A stretch of 16,446 nucleotides of DNA from JBICIG01 sp043101605 (GTDB lineage Bacteria > Planctomycetota > Phycisphaerae > Phycisphaerales > UBA1924). Position numbers and translations under genes: made by a program. The notes under the pieces were generated by a model. It was given only the letters and a program-made list of their open reading frames with translations, had not been told where the DNA came from and made no database searches. The stretch lies in the NCBI GenBank assembly GCA_043101605.1, contig JBICIG010000052.1, forward strand, positions 1 through 16,446, read 5' to 3'. The number at the start of each line of letters is the position of its first letter. Positions within the stretch are counted from its first letter, which is position 1. Positions 1 to 9,510 of this stretch are shown piece after piece.

Positions 1-5
1 GGCTC

Positions 6-926
6 ATGGGCGGGCGGGTGGTAAAGCCTGTGTTCCTGGTCATGGGGACCCTCACGGGTGTGCTGCTGGGGGCGGCGTTCGGGCCGATGCTGGCCGCCGA
101 GGAAGTCATGGGCAAGCCCTCCCCGTATGTGGGGATGGTGCTCGGCGGGGTCGGCGGGCTGTTTCTCTCGGCGATGATCTTCCGGCTGGCGATGGTGGTC
201 AGCGCGACGGCGGTGTTCGCCGCCGCGGGGCTGCTCGGCGGGGTCTGCTTCGTGCAGTTCCGCCCGCCCGAGGCCCCGCCCGAACCCTCGGCGACGCCCG
301 CGTCGCTGACCGACGCGACGCCGGCGCGCACCACGCCGGAAGAGACCGAGATCGAGATCCCGCTCCTCGACCGGAGTCACGCGTCGGGCGGATCGGACGA
401 GCCGCTGTTTCTGGGGACGAACACGCCCTCGGCCGAGGACTTCCTGCGCGGCGCCGATGAACTGCTCGCCGATCGCGAGGGGGCCGAGCGGCTCGGCGGC
501 GAGCTGGCCGATCGGCTGCGGCACGAGACGCTCGACCGGCTCGATGCGGAGACGGCGGCGTCGATCAAGTCGGCGGCGCGGCAGGTGCGAGGGTTCCTCG
601 ATCGGCTCTACGAACAGACCGGCAAGGTGCTGACGGGGCTGTCCGACGAGGACCAGATGCTGGTGGGCGCGAGCACAATCGGCGCGGGGCTGTTCGGGCT
701 GATGCTCGGCGGGCTGATGCCCACGCGGAGCGCCAAACTGGTCACCTCGCTGGCCGGGGCGTTCATCTGGCTCTCGAGCTTCGTGTGGATCGCCCACGCG
801 ATGGAACTGCCCGGGCGCGAGTGGCTGTACCTCTCGCCGCTGGGATGGGCGGTGGTGTGGATGATCGTTTCGTCGCTGGGCGCGATGTACCAGGTGTCGC
901 GCGGCGGGGGCGGCGCGGGCGGCTGA
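6..926 (+). CDS. Multi-pass membrane protein of unknown function (possibly 5'-partial)
   Basis: I do not recognise this 306-residue protein. It has about three hydrophobic segments at the N-terminus (roughly residues 8-30, 42-60 and 62-82). A soluble middle of about 130 residues follows, which is Pro/Thr/Ala-rich at first and then a charged, helix-like stretch (about 145-205). About three more hydrophobic segments end the protein (roughly 218-238, 246-264 and 276-296). Both membrane blocks carry a similar Gly-rich pattern (LGGVGGLF and GLMLGGLMP), which could reflect an internal duplication. The ATG lies five bases from the window edge, so the true start may be further upstream and no ribosome binding site can be judged. 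The gene is convergent with nuoN, with 35 nt between the two stop codons. Length, frame integrity and segment pattern make a real gene likely. Function is unassigned. Confidence 0.75.
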   Translation: MGGRVVKPVFLVMGTLTGVLLGAAFGPMLAAEEVMGKPSPYVGMVLGGVGGLFLSAMIFRLAMVVSATAVFAAAGLLGGVCFVQFRPPEAPPEPSATPASLTDATPARTTPEETEIEIPLLDRSHASGGSDEPLFLGTNTPSAEDFLRGADELLADREGAERLGGELADRLRHETLDRLDAETAASIKSAARQVRGFLDRLYEQTGKVLTGLSDEDQMLVGASTIGAGLFGLMLGGLMPTRSAKLVTSLAGAFIWLSSFVWIAHAMELPGREWLYLSPLGWAVVWMIVSSLGAMYQVSRGGGGAGG

Positions 927-961
927 CTTCAGACCGAGAGCCGGGCGGGCGGCGGGGCCGA

Positions 962-2653
962 TCAGCTCGGACGCACGGGCTCGCCCTGGTCGGCGGCGTT
1001 CGCTTCGAGGTTGCTGTCGTGCCCAGCGTCGCCCTCCTCCGGGGCGGGGGCGCGGTGCTCCTCGGCTTCGTGGAGCTCGGCAAGGGTGCGGAAGGTCGCG
1101 GCCCGCGAGCTGGACTCCATGAGGACATTGCCGACGATCGCAAGCGCCACGACCGCGACCGCCGAGACGACGCCCGCGAGCGTGCGCGACGGGAACGGGG
1201 CGATCTGCGGGCGGTCGGCCGCGGGCTCTTCCAGGAGCGGGGCGCCGATCAGCCGCAGGTAGTAGAACGCGGCGATCGCCGAGTTGAGGCCCATGATGAC
1301 GACCAGCAGGTACTCGCCCGCGCTGATGCCCGCCGAGAAGAGCACGAACTTGCTGAAGAACCCGAGCAGCGGCGGGAGCCCGAGCAGGCTGAGCCCGCAC
1401 AGGACCATCGTCCACCCGAGCACCGGGTTGGTGCGACAGAGGCCCTTGAGCGCGTCGAAGGAGTCGATCTCTTCGGCGTCGCCCGCGGCGTTGCGGCGTT
1501 CGAGCATGCTGACCACCGCGAACGCGCCGAGGTTGGTGATGCCGTAGACCAACAGGTAGAACAGGACGGCGGCGAGCCCGTTGTCGGCGAACGAGGCGTT
1601 CTCGCCCGTGGGCGGGCCCGCGATGACGCCGACGAGGATGTACCCCGAGTGGGCGATCGAGGAGTAGGCGAGGAGGCGCTTGACCGATCGCTGCATGAGC
1701 GCGAGGACATTGCCCACGGTCATGGTCAGGACCGCCATGACCCAGAGGGTCATCCAGACGGGCTCGGGCAGGCTCGAGCCCACCCCGGCGGTGGAGACGC
1801 CCTCGACCGCGCCCCAGTCCCAGCCGACGGCGGCGAGGAGGAGCAGCAGGGCGATGAACCCGGCGGTCTTGGGGACGAACGCGAGGAACGCCGACACGGG
1901 CGACGCGGCACCCTGGTAGACATCGGCCGTGTAGAAGTGCATGGGGACAGCGGCGATCTTGAACCCGATGCCGATGATCGACATCACGATGCCGACGAGC
2001 GCCAGCGGGTTCAGGCCCGTGGTGGAGCCCTGCTCGAAGAGGATCTCACGGATCTCGGTCAGGTCGGTGGTGCCCGTCCCGCCGTAGAGCATCGCGAAGC
2101 CGTAGAGGAAGATCGCGGCCCCGAGGGCGCCGAGGAAGAAGTACTTGACGCCGGCTTCCTGGCTCCGCGTGCCGCGGGTCGAGATGGTGACCATGACATA
2201 GGTCGGGAGGCTGGTCAGTTCGAGAGCGAGGAAGAGCCAGATCAGGTCGGTCGCCGAGGCGCAGAGCATCAGCCCGGTGAGGCTGAACAGGAAGAACGCG
2301 TAGAACTCGGCGCGGTTGAGCTGCAGGGCGTTGAACTTGCGGGCGCCCGCGGCGATCTCCTCTTCCTCGCGGCGGTCGACGACGCCGGCGAGCAGCAGGA
2401 CCGACAGCAGCCCGACGCCCGCGATGACCGTCTTGATGAACGGCATCAGGTGCGGGAGGGCCGAGGAATACGCCGGCTCCTGGCGGATGGCGAAGATGCC
2501 GGCGATGAAGAGCCCGAAGACGCTGATGATGCCGCAGGACTTGCGGACATCGACCTTGGGGCTCAGCCCGACGACCATGACGATGCAGGTCGTCAGGAAC
2601 AGGACGATCTCGGGGAGCAGGACCGGGAGTTTCTGGGCCATCGCGTTGGTCAC
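962..2653 (-). CDS. nuoN: NADH-quinone oxidoreductase subunit N (complex I antiporter-like subunit)
   Basis: One of the three antiporter-like proton-pumping subunits of complex I, in the cytoplasmic membrane. Family hallmarks are visible: LELTSLPTY with Glu145, FKIAAVP with Lys232 followed by DVYQGA, KRLLAYSSIAH with Lys325, and GFFSKF with Lys435. These match the membrane-embedded Glu/Lys relay known from E. coli NuoN (Glu133, Lys247 and Lys395, numbering from memory). I chose the GTG at 2653 because GGAGG lies 7 nt upstream and the GTG overlaps the nuoM stop as GTGA. An ATG 12 nt downstream (2641) lacks such spacing. At 563 residues it is longer than E. coli NuoN (about 485). The extra length includes a charged loop (REEEE) near residue 95 and a hydrophilic, acidic C-terminal tail of about 40 residues. 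It is the last gene of the nuoJKLMN operon. Confidence 0.97.
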   Translation of the reverse strand: MTNAMAQKLPVLLPEIVLFLTTCIVMVVGLSPKVDVRKSCGIISVFGLFIAGIFAIRQEPAYSSALPHLMPFIKTVIAGVGLLSVLLLAGVVDRREEEEIAAGARKFNALQLNRAEFYAFFLFSLTGLMLCASATDLIWLFLALELTSLPTYVMVTISTRGTRSQEAGVKYFFLGALGAAIFLYGFAMLYGGTGTTDLTEIREILFEQGSTTGLNPLALVGIVMSIIGIGFKIAAVPMHFYTADVYQGAASPVSAFLAFVPKTAGFIALLLLLAAVGWDWGAVEGVSTAGVGSSLPEPVWMTLWVMAVLTMTVGNVLALMQRSVKRLLAYSSIAHSGYILVGVIAGPPTGENASFADNGLAAVLFYLLVYGITNLGAFAVVSMLERRNAAGDAEEIDSFDALKGLCRTNPVLGWTMVLCGLSLLGLPPLLGFFSKFVLFSAGISAGEYLLVVIMGLNSAIAAFYYLRLIGAPLLEEPAADRPQIAPFPSRTLAGVVSAVAVVALAIVGNVLMESSSRAATFRTLAELHEAEEHRAPAPEEGDAGHDSNLEANAADQGEPVRPS

Positions 2654-4299
2654 GGCTGGTCCTCCCCGGCGGCGTTGGGCCCGTGCGCGGCCGCGTCGGC
2701 GAGGGAATCGCTCGGGGCGGCGGGGGCCTGGCGGTGCTCGAGCACCCACTCGACGGTCTGGTTCACCGGCGCCTCGAGGCTGTTGAGCAGGGGCTTGGGG
2801 TAGAGCCCGAAGATCACGCACAGGGCCGCCAGCGGCGTGAGGACCGCGATCTCGCGCGCGCACAGGTCGGTCGGCAGCGGGTCGTGGTCGGTGTGGTGGT
2901 GGTCGTGGTGGTGCGGCTCGCGGAGCGGGCCGAAGACGACCTTCCCGACCATCATCAGGATGTACATGGCGGCGATGATCATGCCCACGCCCGCGACGCC
3001 GGCGTACCACGGGCCGAGCCGCCCGGGCGTGGCGCCGATCTCGGTCGCGGCGTAGTTGTCGGAGGACTGGAACGCGCCGAGCAGGCACATGAACTCGCTG
3101 ATGAAGCCGTTGAGCCCGGGGAGCCCGACCGACGCCATGGCGAAGAAGACCATGAAGGTCGACCAGACGGGCATCTTCTTCGCCAGGCCCCCCACTTCCT
3201 TCATCGAGCGCGTGTGGTAGCGCTCGTACATCATGCCGATGAGCAGGAAGAGGGCGCCGGTCGAGAGACCGTGGTTGAGCATGTACAGGACCGAGCCCGA
3301 GAGCCCGATGCCGTTGATCGCGACGAGCCCGAGCACGCAGAAGCCCAGGTGCGCGACCGAGGAATACGCGACGAGCTTCTTGACATCGGTCTGCACCCAG
3401 CAGATGAGCCCGGCGTAGAGGATGCCGATGATCGAGAGGACCGCGATCGCGGGGGCGAACTCCCAAACCGCCGCGGGCGCGAACGGCAGGACGAAGCGGT
3501 AGATGCCGTAGGTCCCGAGCTTGAGCAGCACGCCCGCGAGGATGACCGAGCCGGCTGTGGGCGCCTCGGTGTGGGCCAGCGGCAGCCAGGTGTGCACCGG
3601 GAAGAGCGGGACCTTGACGGCAAAGCCGGCGAGCATCGCGAGCATGATCCAGGTCTGCTCGCTCAACGGCATCTGCACCGCGGTGTTCATGAGGGTGGCG
3701 ATGTCGAAGGTCCACTCGCCCGAGCCGTAGCTCCGCGTCGCGTTGGCGTAGACCACGAAGACCAGCCCGGCGAGGGTGAGGATCGAGCCTGTGAAGGTGT
3801 AGAGGAAGAACTTGGTCGCGGCCTTCTTGCGGTTGGTCGACCCGTAGAGGCTGATCAGGATGTACATGGGGATCAGCGTGAACTCGAAGCAGGTGTAGAA
3901 GAATATCAGGTCGCGGGCCATGAACACGCCCATCATCGCGCTCTGGAGGATGAGCAGCCACGCGTAGTAGGTCTGGCGGCGGTGGCGGATCGCGGTCGTC
4001 GAGGCGAGCACGCAGATCGGCCCGAGCAGGGCGGTCAGCGCGATCAGCAGCAGCGCGACCGAATCCACACCGACCGAGAGCTTGAGCCCGAGTTGCGGCA
4101 GCCATTCGAACGCGCCGACGCCCTGGTACTCGCCCGAGCGCGACCAGTCGAACGCGACCAGCGCGATCATCGCGACGACGAACGCCAGCCCCGAGCCCCA
4201 CAACGCCAGCCCCTGCGAGCGCTCGGGCGAGCGCAGCGGGATCAGGGCCGCGAAGATCAGCGGGACCGCCAGCAGGATGTAGAGCAGTGCGTCGCTCAC
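2650..4299 (-). CDS. nuoM: NADH-quinone oxidoreductase subunit M (complex I antiporter-like subunit)
   Basis: Proton-pumping membrane subunit of complex I, 549 residues and about 14 hydrophobic segments. The key charged residues are present: Glu139 in CFEFTLIPMY, Lys229 in VKVPLFPVH, Lys260 in LAGVLLKLGTYG, and Glu402 in GFISEF. These correspond to the E. coli NuoM proton-path residues (about Glu144, Lys234, Lys265 and Glu407, from memory). The usual WLPDAH motif reads WLPLAH, so Asp is replaced by Leu. After the conserved core there is a His-rich loop, residues 463-472, with seven His in ten residues. The start is GTG at 4299, 15 nt after the nuoL TAA. A weak AGGGG overlapping that stop is the likely ribosome binding site, and no in-frame ATG lies close by. 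Its stop overlaps the nuoN start by 4 nt. Confidence 0.97.
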   Translation of the reverse strand: MSDALLYILLAVPLIFAALIPLRSPERSQGLALWGSGLAFVVAMIALVAFDWSRSGEYQGVGAFEWLPQLGLKLSVGVDSVALLLIALTALLGPICVLASTTAIRHRRQTYYAWLLILQSAMMGVFMARDLIFFYTCFEFTLIPMYILISLYGSTNRKKAATKFFLYTFTGSILTLAGLVFVVYANATRSYGSGEWTFDIATLMNTAVQMPLSEQTWIMLAMLAGFAVKVPLFPVHTWLPLAHTEAPTAGSVILAGVLLKLGTYGIYRFVLPFAPAAVWEFAPAIAVLSIIGILYAGLICWVQTDVKKLVAYSSVAHLGFCVLGLVAINGIGLSGSVLYMLNHGLSTGALFLLIGMMYERYHTRSMKEVGGLAKKMPVWSTFMVFFAMASVGLPGLNGFISEFMCLLGAFQSSDNYAATEIGATPGRLGPWYAGVAGVGMIIAAMYILMMVGKVVFGPLREPHHHDHHHTDHDPLPTDLCAREIAVLTPLAALCVIFGLYPKPLLNSLEAPVNQTVEWVLEHRQAPAAPSDSLADAAAHGPNAAGEDQP

Positions 4300-4314
4300 G
4301 GGCGGGCGTTCCCC

Positions 4315-6551
<2,237 letters not shown>

Positions 6552-6555
<4 letters not shown>

Positions 6556-6902
6556 CCGTTCATCTCCGACCAGCCCTCGGCGTCCAGCGACTCACGACGA
6601 CGGAACAGCAGCACCACCAGCGCCAACGCCATCGCCGCCTCGGCGGCCGCGACGGTCAGCACGAAGATCACGAAGCTCTGCCCCGACATGTCCAGGTGGA
6701 ATCGGCTGAAGGCGATCAACGCGATCCCGGCGGCCTGGAACATCATCTCCGTGCACAGGAACATGATGATCAGGTTCCGACGCGTGAGGAACCCGATCAG
6801 CCCGAGCACGAACATCGCCGCCGACACGAACAGGTAGTGCGCGAGGGTCAACTGACCCATCGGCACGGGGAAGTCGGTCTGGGCGAGCATCAGCCAGTTC
6901 AT
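6552..6902 (-). CDS. nuoK: NADH-quinone oxidoreductase subunit K
   Basis: Small three-helix membrane subunit of complex I, homologous to MrpC and mitochondrial ND4L, 116 residues. The two intramembrane carboxylates are visible as Glu52 (CTEMM) and Glu88 (AAAEAAMALAL). Their 36-residue separation equals that of Glu36 and Glu72 in E. coli NuoK, and the C-terminus SEMNG resembles the E. coli ending SEMRG. The start at 6902 is supported by GGGAGG 7 nt upstream and a 4-nt ATGA overlap with the nuoJ stop. It gives about 14 extra N-terminal residues relative to E. coli. The later Met15 would restore the usual length but has no ribosome binding site. Confidence 0.97.
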
Positions 6903-7969
6903 GCCGTGCCCTCCCCGTCGCTCCCGGTCAGGTGCCCCGCCTGGCGGGCCTTCTCGGCTTCGTCGATGTCCACCTGGCGACGGCTGAGCACCACGGCGCC
7001 CAGCATCGCCATCAGCAGGATCACGCCGGCAATCTCGATCGCGCCGGGATGTTCATTCAGGAAGTTGAACGCCAGCGACTCGACATTCCGCTCCGTCAGG
7101 CTCTCGGGCATGTCGACGGTCCGCACCTCGACGAACGACTTGCCGTCGTCGAGCGGGATGCCGACCTGCACGGTGCGCGCCCCGGCGTCGATCGCCAGCC
7201 GCCCGTCGGCCCCGCGGACGATCTCTTCGCGATCCTCCATCAGGTCGGCCCGGCGCAGCGCGAGTTCGACCCGCCGCGGGAGCCGCTCCAGCACGGTTCG
7301 GGCCGGCTGCGCGTCGGGCTCGTCGGCATGACCCGTCGCCGGGGCGTGCGAGCCGTCCGTGTGGGTGAGCTGCTGGTCATCGATCTGGGCGTGAGCCGTG
7401 GCGAGCGGACCCGCCGGGCCCTCGATCGCCGCCGATCCCTGAAAGAGCATCGCCGAAAGCACGGCGAGCAGGACGAAGCCCGCCCCGACCGCCATCGCCG
7501 GCTCGCGGCTCTGGGCATCGTAATCGGCCAGGCGATCGACCTCCTCTTCCGAGGGCGCCTGCGTCGCCATCATGATGACGAAGAGGTAGGTAATCAGGAT
7601 CGCGCCGGCGTAGATGATGACCAGCGCGAACGCCATGAACTCGGCCGCGAGGATCAGGTACAGCCCCGCCGACGCGAGGATCGTCAGGATGAAGTACAGC
7701 GCCGCATAGACCGGACGCTGGTGCGTGATCACCCGCAACGAGGCGCCCAGCGCGATCAGGGCGAAGACATAGAAGTAGAGATTGGGAAGCTGCTCGGCGT
7801 CGAACGCCTTGAGCGAGAGCCCCAGGATCACCAGCCCCGCGCCGATCGCCGCGATCAGCCCGCCGATGATCTGCGGGCTCGCGCCCCGCCGGGGCAACGC
7901 CGCGAAGACCCCGAGCGCTCCGAGCGCGATGCCGAGGTAGAAGATGAATGGGTTGATGACCTCGGCCAA
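6899..7969 (-). CDS. nuoJ: NADH-quinone oxidoreductase subunit J, enlarged form
   Basis: Membrane subunit of complex I, first gene of the nuoJKLMN operon. The core is clear: LRVITHQRPVYAALY (about 78-92) closely matches the start of E. coli NuoJ, IIYAGAI with Tyr120 is the conserved helix-3 region, and EIAGVILLMAMLGAVV (312-327) is the last helix. The protein has 356 residues against about 184 in E. coli. One addition is an N-terminal stretch of about 60 residues with two extra hydrophobic segments (about 5-25 and 33-53). The other is a soluble insert of about 120 residues (179-300) between the last two helices, with a His/Asp/Ala-rich start and a charged remainder. The start is taken as TTG at 7969, with GAGGG 6 nt upstream. 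No ATG or GTG in frame exists between there and the divergent pgsA gene, so the start is less certain than the identity. Confidence 0.93.
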   Translation of the reverse strand: MAEVINPFIFYLGIALGALGVFAALPRRGASPQIIGGLIAAIGAGLVILGLSLKAFDAEQLPNLYFYVFALIALGASLRVITHQRPVYAALYFILTILASAGLYLILAAEFMAFALVIIYAGAILITYLFVIMMATQAPSEEEVDRLADYDAQSREPAMAVGAGFVLLAVLSAMLFQGSAAIEGPAGPLATAHAQIDDQQLTHTDGSHAPATGHADEPDAQPARTVLERLPRRVELALRRADLMEDREEIVRGADGRLAIDAGARTVQVGIPLDDGKSFVEVRTVDMPESLTERNVESLAFNFLNEHPGAIEIAGVILLMAMLGAVVLSRRQVDIDEAEKARQAGHLTGSDGEGTA

Positions 7970-8120
7970 CGCCCGCCCTCGACTCCCGCCTGTCGGACCA
8001 CCGGCACGCCCGAGTCGGACGCCCGCGGACCGGCCGCGGACGACTCCCTCGCTGCACGCGCACCGGCTTGGCCGACGCGATCGGAACGGGTCCCGGCCCG
8101 TCCTTCCGCATGGGGCTGAG

Positions 8121-8149
8121 AGGATAGATCGGGCCCGGAGCCCCTTCAA
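8121..8149 (-). promoter_or_regulatory. Sigma-70-type promoter candidate for nuoJKLMN
   Basis: On the minus strand TTGAAG (-35, 8149-8144) is followed after exactly 17 nt by TATCCT (-10, 8126-8121). Each box matches 4 of 6 consensus positions. Transcription would start near 8113, giving a leader of about 145 nt before the nuoJ TTG start. It is the best candidate in the nuoJ-pgsA divergent gap. This is inferred from sequence only. Confidence 0.5.
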
Positions 8150-8200
8150 CCGCGCCCCGGCACATGTCGGCCATCCAGCACGAACCGGTACCATGTCCGC

Positions 8201-8890
8201 GTGAGCCCCGAAGACGCGCCAACCGATCGCCCCGCCCCGGAATCCTCCCCGGCGGGTGTCCCGACCCGGCCCGGCCGCGATCTCGATCGCTGGAAGCCCC
8301 ACATCCCCAATGCCCTGTCGGTTGCGCGCCTCATCCTCGCGGCGATCCTCTTTCTCATCCTCGATCTCTGGGACGGCACGGGCTCTGGCATCCTCTGGAT
8401 CGCCATTGTCCTCTTCGTCGTTGCCGCCCTCACCGACACCTTCGATGGCATCCTCGCCCGGCGATGGAAAGCGATCTCACGCTTCGGGCGCGTCGTCGAT
8501 CCTCTGGCCGACAAGGTCCTGATCCTCGGCTCGTTCATCGCGCTGGCCGGGCCTTCCTTTTCGGATGGCTCGGTCCAGCTCTCGGGCGTCGCGCCGTGGA
8601 TGGCGATCGTGCTGCTCGCTCGCGAGTTGCTCGTCACCAGTCTGCGCGGGCTCGCCGAGGGCGCGGGGGTCGACTTCTCGGCCATGGCGTCGGGCAAGGC
8701 GAAGATGGTCCTCCAGTCCGTCGCCGTCCCGATCATCCTGCTGACCATCGCGATCGCCGACGACCCCGCCGCCGGCACCCCCCGCTGGATCATCGTGCTG
8801 ACCGTCTGGGCGACGCTGCTGGTGACCGTCTGGAGCGCCCTGCCCTACATCACCAAGGCGATGAAGATCGACCCGGAGAAGCTCAAGTGA
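8201..8890 (+). CDS. pgsA: CDP-diacylglycerol--glycerol-3-phosphate 3-phosphatidyltransferase
   Basis: Integral membrane enzyme that joins CDP-diacylglycerol and glycerol-3-phosphate to give phosphatidylglycerol phosphate and CMP, the committed step to phosphatidylglycerol. The CDP-alcohol phosphotransferase signature D-x2-DG-x2-AR-x8-G-x3-D-x3-D is complete: Asp79, Asp82-Gly83, Ala86-Arg87, Gly96, Asp100 and Asp104. IPNALSVARL (35-44) is the typical N-terminal motif. The 229 residues exceed the usual length of about 180-200 because of a hydrophilic N-terminal tail of about 30 residues. GTG at 8201 is the only reasonable start in frame. It has no clear ribosome binding site, and a TACCAT box ends 6 nt before it, so a very short or leaderless transcript is possible. 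Its stop overlaps the pgpA start. PgsA is favoured over other family members because of the PgpA neighbour. Confidence 0.92.
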   Translation: MSPEDAPTDRPAPESSPAGVPTRPGRDLDRWKPHIPNALSVARLILAAILFLILDLWDGTGSGILWIAIVLFVVAALTDTFDGILARRWKAISRFGRVVDPLADKVLILGSFIALAGPSFSDGSVQLSGVAPWMAIVLLARELLVTSLRGLAEGAGVDFSAMASGKAKMVLQSVAVPIILLTIAIADDPAAGTPRWIIVLTVWATLLVTVWSALPYITKAMKIDPEKLK

Positions 8891-9411
8891 CCGCTGCCCC
8901 CTTCCACGACCACCTCCGCAAGCCCCGCTGGCTCCTGGGCACCGTCTTCGGGCTCGGGCGGATGCGCCCCGCCTCGGGCACCTGGGGCTCGATGCCCCCG
9001 GTGGCGCTCGCGGGCATCCTGATCTTCGCCGGGCTCGGGCCCCTCGAATCGCCCTGGCTCTACCACCTGATTCTGGGGATGGTCTTCGTCATCTTCTCGC
9101 TCGCCTGCGTGCTGCAGGGCGACGCGATGCAGCGGATCCTCGGGCGCAACGACCCGGGCGAGATGGTCGCCGACGAGGTCGCCGGGCAGTGCATCGCGCT
9201 GATCGCCCTCCCGATCGGGTGGCACGACCCGTGGCGGGCGCTGGGGATGCTCGCCGCGGCGTTCTTTGCCTTCCGCCTGTTCGACATCTTCAAGCCCCCG
9301 CCCGCGGCCCAACTCGAACGCCTGCCCGGCGGATGGGGAATCCTGCTCGACGATCTCGCGGCCGGGTTCTACGCCCTGCTCGCGGTCCAGATCCTCGGCG
9401 CGATCATCTGA
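8887..9411 (+). CDS. pgpA: Phosphatidylglycerophosphatase A
   Basis: Membrane phosphatase that converts phosphatidylglycerol phosphate, the PgsA product, to phosphatidylglycerol. Family motifs visible in the 174 residues are FGLGRMRPASGTWGS (21-35), NDPGEMVADEVAGQ (88-101, with the acidic pair Asp96-Glu97), FRLFDIFKPPP (129-139) and GGWGILLDDLAAGFYA (148-163, with Asp155-Asp156). Three to four hydrophobic segments are present. GTG at 8887 overlaps the pgsA stop as GTGA, with GGAG 8 nt upstream, which suggests translational coupling of the two pathway steps. Longer in-frame readings overlapping pgsA are spurious. Length and motifs are normal for the family. Confidence 0.95.
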   Translation: MTAAPFHDHLRKPRWLLGTVFGLGRMRPASGTWGSMPPVALAGILIFAGLGPLESPWLYHLILGMVFVIFSLACVLQGDAMQRILGRNDPGEMVADEVAGQCIALIALPIGWHDPWRALGMLAAAFFAFRLFDIFKPPPAAQLERLPGGWGILLDDLAAGFYALLAVQILGAII

Positions 9412-9429
9412 TCCGCCATCCGTCCTGTT

Positions 9430-9465
9430 CAGAAACGAAACGGACCGGGCCCCAAGCCCGGTCCG
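9430..9465 (-). terminator. Intrinsic terminator between convergent pgpA and the M1 peptidase gene
   Basis: A perfect 10-bp stem (CGGACCGGGC at 9441-9450 pairing with GCCCGGTCCG at 9456-9465) closes a 5-nt loop. Read on the minus strand it is followed by a T-rich run, TTTCGTTTCTG (9440-9430), as expected for factor-independent termination of the peptidase gene ending at 9511. On the plus strand the following bases are less T-rich, so termination of pgsA-pgpA there would be weaker, although the hairpin itself is symmetric. Confidence 0.75.
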
Positions 9466-9510
9466 CGGATCTGTTCGTGTCGCGCCTCGGCGGCGCGTCC
9501 GACCCGCCGA

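Noticed and set aside
927..970. Possible bidirectional terminator between the first gene and nuoN
   Set aside because: Only a 5-bp pairing with a loop of about 27 nt can be drawn, with no T run on either side.
785..2803. A 672-codon plus-strand frame opposite nuoN
   Set aside because: Same charged low-complexity composition. It overlaps the end of the first gene and the whole of nuoN, which has clear family motifs.
7970..8302. Upstream in-frame extension of nuoJ to 8302
   Set aside because: It would overlap the 5' end of pgsA and pass through the divergent promoter region. The composition is Gly/Arg-rich and non-membrane.
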